Origin: Accumulibacter sp.
Lineage (GTDB): Bacteria > Pseudomonadota > Gammaproteobacteria > Burkholderiales > Rhodocyclaceae
Direction of reading: 5' to 3'
Length of the DNA: 31,244 nucleotides
Assembly: GCA_031264825.1 (NCBI GenBank)
Contig: JAISDL010000013.1
Span: 1-31,244 of the forward strand
In this document: piece after piece, positions 29,217-31,244 of the stretch
Layout of the letters: each line of letters opens with the position of its first letter
Position numbering within the stretch: position 1 is the first letter of the stretch
The notes under the pieces: generated by a model
Database searches by the model: none
Seen by the model: only the letters and a program-made list of their open reading frames with translations
Told to the model about the DNA's origin: nothing
Position numbers and translations under genes: made by a program

Positions 29217-31244
29217 TCAGAACTTCAGTTCCGCAACGAGGTCGAAACGCCGAGGCTCGCCCAAGATGAACTGGCTGTTGTAACTCGACGCCGCATAGAC
29301 CTTGTTCGTCAGATTGCGCGCGATCAGCCGGAAAGTCGTCCTGCGGTCGTACTGCCACGCGAGGCTCGCGTCGGCGACCGTATAGGCGGGGATTTCGGTG
29401 GTACTTGAGTTGTCGGTATAACGCTTGCCGACGTAGCGCAGTCCCAGCGAGCCTTGCCATTCGGCGAGGCGATAATGCCCCCAGAGGTTCGCCGTGTGGC
29501 GCGGAACGAGTTGCGGCCGGTTGCCGTCGCGTGAGACGTTCACAGCCGGGTTACCCACGGCTTCGGTCAGATCATCAAGACGCGCCTGGAGCCACGTGTA
29601 GTTGCCTTCAAAACGCCAGTTTTTCGTCGGGGAGAGCGCGGCGCCCAATTCAACGCCCTGCGAATGCTGCTTCCCGCCTTGGACGGACAGTGCAGAATTG
29701 ACCGGATCGCGGGTGATGATGTCCTTCTTCTCGATTCGGAAAACGGCCGCGGTCCATTCGCCGAGACCGTTCGGGAGCGTCTGCTTGATCCCGGCCTCGA
29801 CTTGGCGCCCTTTCGTCAGACGGAAGCGAGTATTCATCAGGTTCGATGTAATCAGATCCGTCACGGGGTCGTGTCCCGCGCTGTACTGGCCATACAGGCT
29901 CGTGTCGCGCGTCAGGAAATGCGTGAGGCCGACGCGCCACGCGGTACCGTTGACGCTTTGATTGTGGTAAGGAGCATAAGTGGAACTATTGTAATTGGGA
30001 TGAGTCGATGCCATGAGTCTATCACGCGAAACCTTGGAAAAATCGCGGCGGATCCCGGCCAGCAACTGCCAGCGATCATGGAACTTCCAAACATCTTCCG
30101 CATAAAGCGCGTTGAAGGTCGATTCGGTTTTCCATTGCGGCACCACCGCGTTCAATGGCGTGGTGGAACTCCCCCAATAGTAGCCGTGTCCTGGGTTCGA
30201 CGCCGAGACGCTCGAAGAGCCACCATAAGGAGAAGGAGACCAAGGGGCGTCACTCGTATACTTGAAATCGACCCGTGCGGTCTCCCACCCGAAAACGGCG
30301 CGGTGCTGCGCCGCCTTGACGACGGCTTCGAGCCGGTTCCCGGTCTGCTCAAGGTCGTGCCGGATATACAGATAGTCGCTACGTGCGACCGTATTGGTCG
30401 CCGAATTCAAGGTATAACGTTCAATATTCTTCCACGTCCGCTTGGATTCGAGGCGGTACAGCTCGTTGTTGATGTTCAGCCAGTCGTTCACGCGCCAATC
30501 GGCCTTCGCGCGCAGGCGGAGTTCTTCGTAGCGGATGAGCGCGTCGCGCGCGTTGTAGCTTTCCTTTTTCAGCGATTTGTCGAGATGCTGGTTGGTGCCC
30601 CAGGGAATACCGTAGTAGCGGTCGGGGCGTTCGAGGCTGTAGTCGGCGATCAGGTCGAACTTCAGGTCGCTGTTCGGCTGGATGCGAAACATGCTCATCA
30701 GTTTTCCGCCGCGCGACTCGCCGAGGTCGTGCCAGCCCTCGTTGTGGAAGCCGTAGGCGTCGACGCGGTAAGTCGTTATCGGCCCCAGCGCGCCGCTCGC
30801 GCCGACGCCCATGCGCTTGTAGCCGTCGGTGCCGAGTCCGAACATGACTTCCTGCCGCGATTCGCGGGTCGGCTGCTTGCGGATCGCGTTGATCGTCGCG
30901 CCGACGGTCCCGGAACCCAGGACGACCGACGCGGGGCCGCGCACGACGTCGAAACGCTCGTACCCCCACGTGCTCGACGGGTAGTTGATCGTCCCCGACG
31001 CGGTCTGAATCCGCACGCCGTCTTCGGCGACGGCGACCGAGCGCACACCGGCAAAACCACGGCTCGAAAACGACAAACCGCCGTTTCCGGGGGTCGGGCT
31101 TACTGTAAGGCCCGTCGTCCGCGTGATCGCGTCGATGATCTGCGTATCGCCGCGTTCGGCGATCGTCTGGCTGTCGATACTTTCAAGGCTCGCCGGAAGC
31201 TCTTTCGCGCTCAATCCCGTCCGGCTGCCGGTTTGCGAGGGCGT
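29217..31244 (-). CDS. TonB-dependent siderophore-type receptor, N-terminus beyond window
   Basis: 675 residues are visible, ending in ELKF with the terminal Phe of outer-membrane barrels; the frame stays open through the right edge, so the signal peptide is missing. The plug shows SIDSQTIAERGDTQIIDAI-type text, GLSFSSRGF, YERFDVVRGPASVVLGSG and GATINAIRKQP, which are signatures of the ferric-siderophore receptor group (FhuE/FpvA type) rather than of BtuB. A TTG near 31214 is not a real start. It is coupled to the PepSY protein gene. Ferric siderophore is the likely ligand; its identity cannot be told. Confidence 0.92.
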   Translation of the reverse strand, partial: TPSQTGSRTGLSAKELPASLESIDSQTIAERGDTQIIDAITRTTGLTVSPTPGNGGLSFSSRGFAGVRSVAVAEDGVRIQTASGTINYPSSTWGYERFDVVRGPASVVLGSGTVGATINAIRKQPTRESRQEVMFGLGTDGYKRMGVGASGALGPITTYRVDAYGFHNEGWHDLGESRGGKLMSMFRIQPNSDLKFDLIADYSLERPDRYYGIPWGTNQHLDKSLKKESYNARDALIRYEELRLRAKADWRVNDWLNINNELYRLESKRTWKNIERYTLNSATNTVARSDYLYIRHDLEQTGNRLEAVVKAAQHRAVFGWETARVDFKYTSDAPWSPSPYGGSSSVSASNPGHGYYWGSSTTPLNAVVPQWKTESTFNALYAEDVWKFHDRWQLLAGIRRDFSKVSRDRLMASTHPNYNSSTYAPYHNQSVNGTAWRVGLTHFLTRDTSLYGQYSAGHDPVTDLITSNLMNTRFRLTKGRQVEAGIKQTLPNGLGEWTAAVFRIEKKDIITRDPVNSALSVQGGKQHSQGVELGAALSPTKNWRFEGNYTWLQARLDDLTEAVGNPAVNVSRDGNRPQLVPRHTANLWGHYRLAEWQGSLGLRYVGKRYTDNSSTTEIPAYTVADASLAWQYDRRTTFRLIARNLTNKVYAASSYNSQFILGEPRRFDLVAELKF

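Noticed and set aside
31185..31214. TTG near 31214 as the start of the right-edge receptor
   Set aside because: The frame continues open to the window edge and the signal peptide is absent from the visible part, so the gene is simply cut.

Overview
The window comes from a GC-rich Gram-negative bacterium. Three outer-membrane TonB-dependent receptor loci, an exported tetrapyrrole-chelatase-like protein, the DUF2339/DUF3999 envelope pair and a PepSY membrane protein together point to a proteobacterium. A betaproteobacterium of the Rhodocyclales type is my best guess; that is inferred from gene content, not shown. No phage, insertion sequence, CRISPR array, rRNA or tRNA gene was recognised.

Layout. 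1-1430 (-): the carboxyltransferase subunit of a propionyl/methylmalonyl-CoA carboxylase, cut by the window edge. 1757-3808 (+): a second-type EF-G. 3909-4664 (-): a membrane-anchored lytic transglycosylase. 5234-16700 (-): the centrepiece, an operon that begins with a clear cobalamin riboswitch and continues with an exported CbiZ-DUF4019 fusion, a frameshifted TonB-dependent receptor, a second receptor with a 12-G tract in its signal peptide, an ExbB-like protein, a DUF2149 protein and an exported, C-terminally anchored CobN-like protein. 16728-18782: about 2 kb of mosaic repeats surrounding a MazE/MazF-type toxin-antitoxin pair whose toxin is cut off by a repeat. 18862-25592 (+): 6-phosphofructokinase, DUF2339 and DUF3999. 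25630-25887 (+): a small secreted protein. 25912-27699: a complete PvuII-like restriction-modification system (R and C on -, M on +). 27701-31244 (-): a PepSY membrane protein behind a TonB-dependent siderophore-type receptor that runs off the right edge.

How the genes may work together. Riboswitch control together with CbiZ makes corrinoids the substrate of the 11-kb operon. The receptors would bring corrinoids across the outer membrane. The secreted CbiZ-DUF4019 protein would cut the nucleotide-loop amide in the periplasm. The periplasm-facing CobN-like protein, with its ExbB-like/DUF2149 partners, would bind, metallate, demetallate or pass on the ring. No BtuCDF transporter is present in the window. 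The layout resembles the CobN-family HmuS heme systems of Bacteroidetes, but here it carries B12 signatures. This is the best candidate for an undescribed system: periplasmic corrinoid remodelling. The nearby propionyl-CoA carboxylase belongs to a pathway that uses the B12-dependent methylmalonyl-CoA mutase, which fits a need for corrinoid.

The intergenic regions carry a striking mosaic repeat family: 7-base-period tracts of CAGGAGA/CAGGAAT type, several GC-rich palindromes (one with compensatory changes), and a core of about 100 bp present in direct and inverted copies. These repeats abut the stop codons of two genes and truncate mazF.
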